Part shown: positions 43,258-52,024 of the stretch, in pieces
Layout: every line of letters starts with the position of its first letter
Numbering within the stretch: the stretch's first letter is position 1
Assembly: GCA_963772585.1 (NCBI GenBank)
Contig: CAVYXV010000002.1
Span: 310,001 to 374,000 of the forward strand
DNA: 64,000 bases
Reading direction: 5' to 3'
DNA from: CAVVXN01 sp963772585
GTDB lineage: Bacteria > Planctomycetota > PLA2 > JAEUHO01
Notes under the pieces: model-generated
What the model was told of the DNA's origin: nothing
Database searches by the model: none
Seen by the model: only the letters and a program-made list of their open reading frames with translations
Program-made: the position numbers and the translations under genes

Positions 43258-43382
43258 TTTGGCGGGCTCCATCGATGACGCCGGAAATGGCGTTGCCCTC
43301 GCCGGAATTCGGCGGCGTACCCGCCTGGGTCCCGGTCCGCGCCCCGTTCGCCCCTGCCCGGGACGGCGCATGGACATGAAGA

Positions 43383-43408
43383 ACGGGGCCCCGTGGATGG
43401 GGCCCCGT
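43383..43408 (-). terminator. Terminator-like hairpin after lipoprotein copy C
   Basis: A perfect 10-bp stem with a 6-nt loop: ACGGGGCCCC (43383-43392) pairs with GGGGCCCCGT (43399-43408). On the minus strand TTCTTCAT follows. It is 50 nt past the stop. Confidence 0.7.
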
Positions 43409-43458
43409 CTCCGAGGAAGCGCAGGTCCCCTCCCCCGGCGGCGGGGGAGGAGCCGTTC

Positions 43459-46400
43459 TCAGCGGCCGGCGTGCAGGATGTTGAACCTCTTGAGGCTCGA
43501 CCCGCCGCTGCCGGTCAGCGCGCTCGTGGAGGTCCCTCCGGGTGTGACCTCTCCCACGAAGATCTGCTTGGACTTCTCGTCCCCGGTTCCGAACCCGTAG
43601 AAGATCCTCGACCCGGCCGTGTCCGGGGCCACGGAGGAGCTGACGCGGCCGCTGGACCCGTGCAGATCCTGGACCTCGATCTCGCTCGTGATCTGCCCCG
43701 TCGAATCCGTCTGGATGTTGCTGATGACGCCGATCTTCTCCTGGCCGATGTTGATCGGTGCCGAGTAGTAGGTGCTGGTCAGCGGCGCGTACACGAAGGC
43801 CACACCGCTGCCGTCCTCCCTCGGCTCGAGGTACTTCATGGCGCGCATGGTCGTGCTGGTGTAGTTGTTCCCCACCAGGTTCTCGCTCAGGCTCGTGAGC
43901 AACTGGACCGGGCCGGCTACGGTCGCGTCGAAGAAGCCCACCTGGCCGGCGGAGATGCCGTTGTCGCCCGTGTAGGTCGACTCGTTCGGACCGCCGTACG
44001 TCCCGCTGGTCGTCGGGGCGACCGGGCCGAAAACCTGCCAGTGCGCCGAGAAGAAGACCCGGCCGTTCCTGGTCATGGCCTGCATCGTCCCGAACCGTCC
44101 GCCCGCACCGTAGTAGGGGTAGTAGATGGAGTAGTATCCCGCCGAGTAGACGTAGGACGTGTTCGTCCCGTACGTGGGCAGGAAACCGCGACGCGCGGGC
44201 CAGTCGCTGCCTCCCAGCGCGAAGGCACGCCCGTCGTCGTGGTTGTTGATCGACGCCGTGTCGTCCAAGCTCCGCAGGTTGATGGCCACGAGTCGGTTCG
44301 ACTCCTGGTAGGAGCTACTGAGCGCCGTGGTCGTCACGATGTAGTAGAAGTTCCGGTTGGGCTCCATGAACCCCGACAGCGGCTTCACGGCCCCGAGATT
44401 CCGGTTGCCCTGGAAGTACGAGCCCGCCGCGTAGCTGACCTGCGTCTTGTCGTCGGGGTACTGCGTCCCCACCGAGTCGCTGGCCCCACCGTCGGAGTTC
44501 GGCAGGACGTGCGTGACGACGTCATTGGCGAAGTCGTAGCTGTAGAGGGACCCGTAGTAGCTGTACGAGTCGTAGTAGTAGGACGAGGACACGGTGGTGG
44601 GCCCGTAGCCGGACGCACCCGCCCAGAACACGAATCCCGCGTTGTCCTTGGTGAAGAGCAGGGCGCCGAAGCGCCACAGCGTCGACCCGCCGAAGATGGG
44701 CGTCGCCGTCGACTCGCTGCCCGTGACCTGGATCTCGTTCGCACCGCCGCTCCAGTCGGAACCGCCGTTCGTGGGCGTGTAGGCGATGATGTCCTCTCGG
44801 TACAGACCCCAGTAGTAGGAGGAGTACGAGTAGGAAAGGTAGTCCGTGCTCCGGTTCACGACGGTCGCGACCTTGCTCCCGTCGTCCGAGATCTCGACCT
44901 GGGTGTTCGGGCCCTGGCGAGCCCCCCAACTGTAGGTGTAGGACGTGTTCGGGCCGGGAGCCAGTCCGACGCCGCGCCCTGCGTACTGCACGCGCCGCAG
45001 CGTGGTGCTCAGGCGGACCGGGCCGGAGCCGTTGTCGTCCACCCACACGTGCCGGCTGTACGTGTCGTAGCCGCCGGAGACCGTCGTCGTCGGAGCCGCG
45101 AGGATGACGCACATGTCGCCGTCTGCGTTCACCCGGAAGGGCATCGGCGCCTTGGAGGTCTCGTAGCAGTTGTAGCCGTCCTTGTAGAGCGTCGTATCCG
45201 AGTACATGTAGGAGTACCCGTACGTGCCGCTCGAGTAGCTGTAGGAGTACATCGGCGTGTAGTACCGCTGCCACGGCACCTGCATGGCGTTCGCTTGCCC
45301 GGCGGTGTTCCTCCACTGGGAGTCACCGCTGGTGATGAGGGCCCCGGCACTGGCGCCGGACTGGATGCCGTACCGGTAGATCCAGTGATAGCGCCACGAG
45401 TAGTACTCCGACGTGGTGTAGCCGTAGTTGCCGCACAGGTAGTAGAGGTGGCTGTTCGTGAGCGTGAGGCTCGCGCCGAACAACACCTGCCCTGTGCTGG
45501 AGGTCGAGCTCGTGCTGCCGTTCGCTCCGCTGTCGATGATCTCGTAGGTCTTGTTCCCCCACGCGGCGATCCGCTCGCCGGTCAAGGAGAAGAGCACGAT
45601 GTCCGTCACGTTCGCCGGCTGGCTGTAGCTGCTGTACCAGTACGGATTGCCGGGGGTGTCGTTCGGATCCAGCTTCATGGCGGCGAAGCGCCCGTCCGGG
45701 CTCACCGCGATGTTGGGGATCTTGAACTGGCTCGCCGCCTCGATGGCGGTGTTGTCGTGCTTGTAGCCCCAGGTGTCGCCGAAGCTGTGGTAGCCGGAGC
45801 TGCTCTTGTCGAATGCGATGGGAACGTAGATCTTCGACTCGGGGCGTACGATGAACACGCCCATGTAGTCCTTGCTGTCGAAGACGTACATCTGCCCGCC
45901 GCTCGTGTACACGCCGTCCGCCCGGTTCTCCGTCACACCGGGCGCGGAGCACTCCGGCAGATCGACGCACGTCGTCTCCGGGTTCGCACCGTACGCGCTC
46001 TTGGAAGTGTAGCTACCGGACTGATAGCTGTAGAAGTACTCGTACTGCATCCCGTAGTAGCCGTACACCTTGTTCTCGTCACCGTGCTTGAACGAGCGCG
46101 CGGCCTTCGGGTTGAAGCTGAGCGTGTCGTCCCACCAGCCCCCGGGGTTGATGACGGCCCGACACAGGTCGCAGCTCTCCAGCATGTCCTTGAGCTGGGT
46201 TCCGCTTCCCGCCGTGGCGGGGATCGTGTGCTGCATCGCGCCCGTGCCCGCCAGGTCCTTCGTGTCGTCCAGCGAACGGATGACCGCCCCGCTGGAGAAG
46301 GGGAGCAGGACCTTGACGTCGAGGTTGGGATCGTTCATGCCGCTGTTGTCGGACGTCGTCGTGGATCCGCCGGAGAAGGAGTTCGTCGACTCCGTGATGA

Positions 46401-48102
46401 TGAGGGTGTCGGGCCCGACGGACGTGCGGACGATCCGGGTGTCGGTGCTGGCCAGGGGGGTGGGCAAGGCCGAGTCGCTCGCCGTGAACGCGATGTCCTG
46501 GAACCCCTGGGGCACGAGGTCGCCCTCCTCACCGCCGACGATCCGGAGGACGCCGCTCGCGAGGAACTCCACGTGCGGAATGGCCGCCTGGCCGGTCGAG
46601 TGCGGATCCCAGTTGGCGCTCCACGTGTAGGCGCCGTTCGTCTCGCTCGGATCCACGCTGACCTGGCTCGAGTGCGGGGCGTCGGTGCTGCCGTCCTCGG
46701 GAACGCCCCCCATGGCGAGGAGCTGGTACCCGTTGGTGCCGCCGTCGGGGTTGTACGGGACGCCCACCTCGAACTCGGGGACACGGGGGTAGGGAGCGCT
46801 GGCGGAGAAGGCGCCTTCGACGGTGTAGGACGGGTCCTGGGCGAACGACCCGGACGGGGTCATCTGGAAGTTGAAACTCGCCCATGCGTGCTGCCCGAAG
46901 GAGTTCGGGACCAGCGTGCTCGTCACGTGGAAGTGCACGCGGAAGCTCCCGCGGCGGCGCGGGATGCCGGAGAGGGCCCCGGTCACCTCGTCGAGAACGA
47001 CGCCCTCCGGGGGTGCGCCCTCCGCGGTGACGTCGTAGTTCGGCCCCAGGTCCGCCGGGGCGGGGTAGATGGAGGCGTCGATCTTGTTCAGTGCCTGGGG
47101 CGGCGTGACGTCCGGAGGCGAGGTCGGGTTGTAGAGGACGTCCGCACCGGGATTCGCGGGGGCCGGATTCTTGTCCGAGGTGTACCCGACGGGCAGCCCC
47201 ATCTCCACGAACTCGTGCTGGAAGGGAGGCACGCCCTCGACCGTGAAGAACATATCGTTGTACTGCTGGCCGCACACGCCATCGAGCAGATCGGCCGAGG
47301 CGATGATGATGGGCGGAGTGTCGATGAACCAGTACGTGGTGAAGTACCCCTTGCCACCGACGGCGTCGGTGATCTCGAAGGTCATGAGGAAGGGGCCGCC
47401 GACCGGACCGACCTCGACGGGGGCGCCCACGATGCTCGTGGATGCCGCGGGGGCCGACACGCCGAGCGGCAGGTTCCCGTCGTTCGGGATGCCCGGGTCG
47501 TCGTAGATCTGCATCGTGTAGGGGCCCGTGCCGCCCGCTACCACGAAGTTCAGCGAGACGAAGTCGTTGTAGACCACCTTCGGGAGCGCCGGATAGTCCG
47601 GGTTGTAGCTCTGCGACCCGGCGGCAAGCAGACTCGGGTTCCCGTCGAGAAGCACGTCCACCACGACGATCTGGCCGACCGCGACGCCGAGGTGGTAGGT
47701 GGCGCTCACGGACGAGAAGGGCGTGCATCCCGTGTCCGTGATCTGCAGCTTGAAGGTGAAGTCCCCGTCGGCGAGAGGAGCCCCGTAGAGGCGGGCCTCG
47801 CTGCGGACGAATCCCCGCCCGTCGTAGCGATCATCGTCGAAATTGTCCTTGTCGATGATCTCGACGCCCGGGGGAAGGCTCCCCGAGACGAGTTGGATGT
47901 CGTACGGCCCGCCGCAACCACCCTGCACGTCGATCGGGTAGTCGACCACCACCCCCGACGAGGCCGAGGGCATCGAGGTGCTCACCACCTGGATCGGGTT
48001 GCCGGCATTGCGGAAACCCCCGCTGCCGCCCCCTCCACAACCCCCGACCGCGAGGGCTAGGACGAGACCGACGAACAGGGCGATACGCTGCGTCTTCGAC
48101 AT
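43459..48102 (-). CDS. Giant Ig/propeller lipoprotein, tandem copy C
   Basis: 1547 aa from ATG 48102, ribosome site GGAGGAG, lipobox VGGC. Colinear with copies A and B throughout: Ig-like half (SGSLPPGVEIIDKD, VEGVPPFQHEFVEMGLPVGY), then the propeller-like half (IAVSPDGRFAAMKL, VEISDDGSKVATVV, LEPREDGSGVAFVY). The Tyr-rich segments vary most (MYSYSYSSGTYGYSYMYSDT). The C-terminus is SLKRFNILHAGR. It lacks the Cys in the GCNG motif of A and B (GDNG here), so a disulfide may differ. It is the first gene of the array in the direction of transcription and lies 771 nt from nuoN. Confidence 0.88.
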   Translation of the reverse strand: MSKTQRIALFVGLVLALAVGGCGGGGSGGFRNAGNPIQVVSTSMPSASSGVVVDYPIDVQGGCGGPYDIQLVSGSLPPGVEIIDKDNFDDDRYDGRGFVRSEARLYGAPLADGDFTFKLQITDTGCTPFSSVSATYHLGVAVGQIVVVDVLLDGNPSLLAAGSQSYNPDYPALPKVVYNDFVSLNFVVAGGTGPYTMQIYDDPGIPNDGNLPLGVSAPAASTSIVGAPVEVGPVGGPFLMTFEITDAVGGKGYFTTYWFIDTPPIIIASADLLDGVCGQQYNDMFFTVEGVPPFQHEFVEMGLPVGYTSDKNPAPANPGADVLYNPTSPPDVTPPQALNKIDASIYPAPADLGPNYDVTAEGAPPEGVVLDEVTGALSGIPRRRGSFRVHFHVTSTLVPNSFGQHAWASFNFQMTPSGSFAQDPSYTVEGAFSASAPYPRVPEFEVGVPYNPDGGTNGYQLLAMGGVPEDGSTDAPHSSQVSVDPSETNGAYTWSANWDPHSTGQAAIPHVEFLASGVLRIVGGEEGDLVPQGFQDIAFTASDSALPTPLASTDTRIVRTSVGPDTLIITESTNSFSGGSTTTSDNSGMNDPNLDVKVLLPFSSGAVIRSLDDTKDLAGTGAMQHTIPATAGSGTQLKDMLESCDLCRAVINPGGWWDDTLSFNPKAARSFKHGDENKVYGYYGMQYEYFYSYQSGSYTSKSAYGANPETTCVDLPECSAPGVTENRADGVYTSGGQMYVFDSKDYMGVFIVRPESKIYVPIAFDKSSSGYHSFGDTWGYKHDNTAIEAASQFKIPNIAVSPDGRFAAMKLDPNDTPGNPYWYSSYSQPANVTDIVLFSLTGERIAAWGNKTYEIIDSGANGSTSSTSSTGQVLFGASLTLTNSHLYYLCGNYGYTTSEYYSWRYHWIYRYGIQSGASAGALITSGDSQWRNTAGQANAMQVPWQRYYTPMYSYSYSSGTYGYSYMYSDTTLYKDGYNCYETSKAPMPFRVNADGDMCVILAAPTTTVSGGYDTYSRHVWVDDNGSGPVRLSTTLRRVQYAGRGVGLAPGPNTSYTYSWGARQGPNTQVEISDDGSKVATVVNRSTDYLSYSYSSYYWGLYREDIIAYTPTNGGSDWSGGANEIQVTGSESTATPIFGGSTLWRFGALLFTKDNAGFVFWAGASGYGPTTVSSSYYYDSYSYYGSLYSYDFANDVVTHVLPNSDGGASDSVGTQYPDDKTQVSYAAGSYFQGNRNLGAVKPLSGFMEPNRNFYYIVTTTALSSSYQESNRLVAINLRSLDDTASINNHDDGRAFALGGSDWPARRGFLPTYGTNTSYVYSAGYYSIYYPYYGAGGRFGTMQAMTRNGRVFFSAHWQVFGPVAPTTSGTYGGPNESTYTGDNGISAGQVGFFDATVAGPVQLLTSLSENLVGNNYTSTTMRAMKYLEPREDGSGVAFVYAPLTSTYYSAPINIGQEKIGVISNIQTDSTGQITSEIEVQDLHGSSGRVSSSVAPDTAGSRIFYGFGTGDEKSKQIFVGEVTPGGTSTSALTGSGGSSLKRFNILHAGR

Positions 48103-48190
48103 GGCTCCTCCGTCCGGATACCGCGCCGCGGGCATGCGCGGGTCGCGCCATGCAATGGGAATTCGATCCGTCCCGCTGGTCCCTCGCGTT

Positions 48191-48206
48191 CGCAACGCGT
48201 AGGCCA
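48191..48206 (-). promoter_or_regulatory. Sigma-54-type promoter of lipoprotein copy C
   Basis: The minus strand reads TGGCCTACGCGTTGCG, with the -24 and -12 elements conserved and the inner bases changed. It ends 88 nt before ATG 48102, the same distance as in copy B. Confidence 0.62.
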
Positions 48207-48405
48207 CGCATGCGCCCCGCGCCCTCGGCGCTGGCACATTCTACCGATTTCCGTCGCGCATGGCCCACATAGGGCCATTGCTGGCCCTCGCGCGTTCGGC
48301 CGGGACCCGCTGCCCAACCGGCGTTTCCAGGCCACGACCATGCACGTTGGTAATGTGGGAACCAGTCCATCTTGCGGCAACTTCGATGCAAAGGCGCCCA
48401 CTCTA

Positions 48406-48517
48406 GAGCGATGTCGCACGAAGTCCGACCCGGCGGTCGTCGTCATCGCATCCACAGCGGCAATGTGCATACCGCTGTTTCGAGAACAGGTGTGCCGTTT
48501 CTGTGGAATGTGCCCAC
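48406..48517 (-). promoter_or_regulatory. Upstream block of copy C shared with copy B
   Basis: Counterpart of 43165-43257: GAGCGA-N2-TCGCACG at 48406-48420, TCATCGCA at 48443-48450, and the GCCGTTT segment at 48494-48517, with a 16-nt length difference between the last two pieces. It begins about 200 nt upstream of the -24/-12 motif. The rest of the 48207-48873 stretch has no gene I can support and looks less GC-rich than its surroundings. Confidence 0.4.
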
Positions 48518-48580
48518 ATGCAGAGGAAACATGGTTGCCGTCTACCCCCGTAGGGCGGGGGCACGGGAAGCGTGTTGCGA

Positions 48581-48614
48581 CACGGATCGCGTTGCGTCAC
48601 GGATCGCGTTGCGT
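48581..48614. repeat. 17-bp exact tandem repeat, two copies
   Basis: CACGGATCGCGTTGCGT at 48581-48597 is repeated exactly at 48598-48614, with degenerate partial copies on both sides (GTTGCGA before, CACGGGG after). Noncoding, between nuoN and copy C. Nearby, a CCCGGGG/CCCCGGG hairpin at 48772-48796 lies about 78 nt past the nuoN stop but lacks a T-run. Confidence 0.85.
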
Positions 48615-48873
48615 CACGGGGCCGGATCGAGGTGAGCGGCGGCTCCCCTCCCGACGCTGCGCCGACGGCAGGTGCGCGGGTGTGGTCACCGTCCCGGGTG
48701 AGGCCGTGGACTCCCTGCCTGGCCCGGCCGGTTCTGGAAGCGATCGCGAGAGTCGCTCTCAACATCGCACCCCCGGGGCCGGCGCGAGCCCCCGGGCCGA
48801 TCCACCGGCTCGCGGATGCCGGCTTCCGGGGCGGCCCTCCGTCCGCATGGCCGGGTCCGGTCCGAACGCGTGG

Positions 48874-50415
48874 TCAGAGGCTCGCGATCACGTCCGCGGC
48901 GGCGCGCTCCGCCCAGGCATAGAAGGGCCCCATGAAGATGCCCATGCCCACGATCGCGACGATGCCGATGATCAGGACGGTGCGCGCCCAGGGCCCCACG
49001 CGCACGAGAACATCCTCGTTCACGGGATCCGGGTCGTGGACCAGGATCTCCCGGATCCAGAGCAGATAGAAGTACATGGACACGGCAACGCCGAGGGCGC
49101 CCACGACCGCGAGGACCACGAGCCCGCTCTCGAGCACGCTCGAGAGGACGAGGAACTTGCCGAAGAAGCCGGACAACGGCGGGACCCCGGCCAGGGACAG
49201 GAGGGCGAGCGTCATGGCGAGGGCGAGGAAGGGCGACCGCTTCCAGAGCCCGCGGTAGTTCACCGCGTCGTGGCGCCCTCCGCTCGCGCCGGAGACCAGC
49301 ACGATGACCGTGAACGCCGTCAGGTTCGTGAAGAAGAACGCGAGCAGGTAGAAGAGGATCGCCGAGGCGCCGTTCGCACCGGCCTCCGCGCCGCCCGAGG
49401 CGGCCAACGCCGCGACGCCCATCAACAGGTAGCCTGCGTGGCCGATGGACGAGTAGCCGAAGAGGCGCTTGATCCGGCGCTGGGGGATGGCGCTGAAGAT
49501 CCCGAACAGGAGCGTGGCCAGGGACACGCCTCCGATCACCCACACCCAGAAGGGCTGGAGCTCCGTCCCGCGCGCCGGGAGGATCGCCGCTTGGGCGAAC
49601 CGAAGGAGGAGGATCATTCCGGCGGCCTTGGATCCCGTCGAGAGGAACGCCGTCACGGGGCTCGGCGCCCCCTCGTACACGTCGGGAATCCAGACGTGGA
49701 AGGGTACGCCGCCGACCTTGAAGAAGATGCCGATCGCGATCAGGACGAGCCCCACGACCAGCAGGAGGGAGGGGGCTCCTGCCGTCACCGCGACCGCGAT
49801 GGACTTGAACGCGACCTCGCCGACCGCCCCGTACGTCAAGGCGATGCCGAACAGAAGGACCGCCGAGGACAGGGCGCCGATCACCAGGTACTTGAGCCCG
49901 GCCTCCGTGGCGCCGAGGTCGTTCCGCTTGAATGCGGCGAGGACGTAGGAGGGGATGGTCACCATCTCCAGGCAGATGAAGAGGCTCAGCAGGTCCGAGA
50001 CACCCGAGACGAGCATCACGCCCAGGACGGCGAACAGCAACAGCGCGTAGAACTCGCCGTGCCCCGTGTCGAGCCGGCGCGTGTACGGGATGGAGAGCAT
50101 CACCACCAGGATGGCGCCCACCAGCGCCAGGCCGCGCGTGAAGAGGGCGAAGTGGTCCGCCCGCCAGCCGGTGAGCAACTGCCCGGCGAAGGCTCCGGTG
50201 TCCTTCCCGACGACCGAGAGGGCGACACCCATCGGCTGGTCGTGCAGGAGGTAGAGCAGGGCGAGACCGAGGCCGGCCACCGCGATCACCGCCGCAGGAC
50301 GCCCGCGCCGCTTTGTGGGGAGCATGACTTCGGCGAGCGTCACGCCGAGGCCCGTCGCGAGGACGATGATCTCGGGAACGAGCAGATGGAGATGGAGCGT
50401 GATCTGGGGGTCCAT
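48874..50415 (-). CDS. nuoN: NADH-quinone oxidoreductase subunit N
   Basis: Antiporter-like proton-pumping subunit of complex I, 513 aa with about 14 membrane helices. The proton-antiporter core is recognisable: GGVPFHVWIPDVYEGAPSPV, with the characteristic TAFLSTGSKAAG motif, and KRLFGYSSIGHAGYLLMGVA. It is the last gene of the operon; ATG 50415 is 3 nt from the nuoM stop. Confidence 0.97.
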   Translation of the reverse strand: MDPQITLHLHLLVPEIIVLATGLGVTLAEVMLPTKRRGRPAAVIAVAGLGLALLYLLHDQPMGVALSVVGKDTGAFAGQLLTGWRADHFALFTRGLALVGAILVVMLSIPYTRRLDTGHGEFYALLLFAVLGVMLVSGVSDLLSLFICLEMVTIPSYVLAAFKRNDLGATEAGLKYLVIGALSSAVLLFGIALTYGAVGEVAFKSIAVAVTAGAPSLLLVVGLVLIAIGIFFKVGGVPFHVWIPDVYEGAPSPVTAFLSTGSKAAGMILLLRFAQAAILPARGTELQPFWVWVIGGVSLATLLFGIFSAIPQRRIKRLFGYSSIGHAGYLLMGVAALAASGGAEAGANGASAILFYLLAFFFTNLTAFTVIVLVSGASGGRHDAVNYRGLWKRSPFLALAMTLALLSLAGVPPLSGFFGKFLVLSSVLESGLVVLAVVGALGVAVSMYFYLLWIREILVHDPDPVNEDVLVRVGPWARTVLIIGIVAIVGMGIFMGPFYAWAERAAADVIASL

Positions 50416-50418
50416 GGG

Positions 50419-52014
50419 TCACCTCGCCCCGTGGCCGGGAAGGGTCTCGAGGGAATCGCCGGGGTTCTCCACGGCGGCCGCCTCGCTCTCCTGGCCGGGC
50501 ATGCGGCGCAGGAGCGGCGTCGTTCCCTGGTGGATGACGTCGATCATGGTCTGCGGGAAGAAACCGAAGAAGAGCAGGACCGCGACCAGAACGACGTAGG
50601 GTGCCCGCTCGGTCAGGCTTCTCGCGTCGCGGAGATCCTTCCAGCGCTCCGGCATGTCGCCGTACCAGACGTTCTTGATGGCGCGGAGCAGGTAGACCCC
50701 CGTGATCACGAGGCCCCAGACGGCCAGGACGGCGGGAACGAACAACAGCCAACCGCCGCCCCAGGCGTGCTCCCACGCCCCGAAGATCACCATCATCTCG
50801 CTCACGAAATTGGCGAACCCGGGGAGCCCGACGGAGGCCATGGCGGCGATCACGAAGCAGGTCCCGGCGAAGGGCATGATCCGCATCAGCCCTCCCAGGT
50901 CACCCACCATCCGCGTGTGGGTCTGGTCGTAGAACCACCCGATGAGCGCGAAGGTGAGGGCCGTCATGAGGCCGTGGGCGACCATGAGGAAGACCGCGCC
51001 GTCCCATCCCATCGGCGTCAGCGACGCGATACCCAGGAGGACGTACCCCATGTGGCTCGAAGACGAGTAGCCCACCATGAGCTTCAGGTCCTTCTGCCAG
51101 ACGGCCACCAGTCCGCCGTAGATGATATTCAGGCAGCACAGCCCGAGCACGATGGGGAGGTAGGCGGTGGCGGCCTCCGGGAAGTAGGTACAGGCGATCC
51201 GCATGATCGAATAGGCACCCAACTTCATGAGCACGCCCGCGTGGAGCATCGACACGGCCGCCGGCGCCGCGGCGTGGCCGGCCGGGCTCCAGGAGTGCAG
51301 CGGCCACATGGGCACGAGCGCTGCGAATCCGATGAAGAGCACCGGGAACCAGACCATCTGGAACTGCGTGCTGAACACGCCGTCCACCGAGGCCTGCTCC
51401 AGGGCCACCATGTCGAAGGTGCCGGCCTGGGTGTAGGTCGCGATGAGGCCGACCAGGGCCAGGACCGCTCCCGTGCTGAGCAGCATGACCAGCGTCATGG
51501 TGGCGTACTGGCGGTCCACCGTGCGGGTCGTGCTCCCCCAGATCCCGATGAGGAGGAACATGGGGATGACGGCCAGTTCGTAGAAGAAGTAGTAGAAGAA
51601 CAGGTCCTGGGCCGAGAACACGCCGAACACGCCCGTCACCAGGGCGAGCAGGCTGATGTAGTACTCCTTCACCCGGTGCTGGATGGTGAAGGAGACCATC
51701 ACGCCCGTGAAGATCGTGAAGGCCGTCAGCAGCAGGAGCGCTACGTTCATGCCGTCGACGCCCAGTTTGAACTGCAAATGGAGCGCGGGCACCCAGTTCG
51801 CCGACAGCACGAACTTGTAGCCGTGATCGCCCACCGATTCGCTGACGGGGGCGTGCTTGAAGGCGACGAACACGTAGATCGCCGCCGCGAGCGAGATCAA
51901 GGTGCCCAGCCACGCCAGGAAGCGGACGGCCTGCTTGTGTTCGCTCTTCACGAAGAAGAGGACGAAGACCGTGATCGCAGGAGCGAGGAGGATGACGAGC
52001 AGCGGATTCAACAT
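50419..52014 (-). CDS. nuoM: NADH-quinone oxidoreductase subunit M
   Basis: Antiporter-like membrane subunit, 531 aa. Conserved lysine and glutamate positions of the proton path are in FFYYFFYELAVIPMFLLIGI and HSWSPAGHAAAPAAVSMLHA, and the segment LKLMVGYSSSSHMGYVLLGI is typical. The C-terminal 35 residues are an acidic, soluble tail. ATG 52014 lies 10 nt after the nuoL stop. Confidence 0.97.
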   Translation of the reverse strand: MLNPLLVILLAPAITVFVLFFVKSEHKQAVRFLAWLGTLISLAAAIYVFVAFKHAPVSESVGDHGYKFVLSANWVPALHLQFKLGVDGMNVALLLLTAFTIFTGVMVSFTIQHRVKEYYISLLALVTGVFGVFSAQDLFFYYFFYELAVIPMFLLIGIWGSTTRTVDRQYATMTLVMLLSTGAVLALVGLIATYTQAGTFDMVALEQASVDGVFSTQFQMVWFPVLFIGFAALVPMWPLHSWSPAGHAAAPAAVSMLHAGVLMKLGAYSIMRIACTYFPEAATAYLPIVLGLCCLNIIYGGLVAVWQKDLKLMVGYSSSSHMGYVLLGIASLTPMGWDGAVFLMVAHGLMTALTFALIGWFYDQTHTRMVGDLGGLMRIMPFAGTCFVIAAMASVGLPGFANFVSEMMVIFGAWEHAWGGGWLLFVPAVLAVWGLVITGVYLLRAIKNVWYGDMPERWKDLRDARSLTERAPYVVLVAVLLFFGFFPQTMIDVIHQGTTPLLRRMPGQESEAAAVENPGDSLETLPGHGAR

Positions 52015-52024
52015 GGGATCCTCC

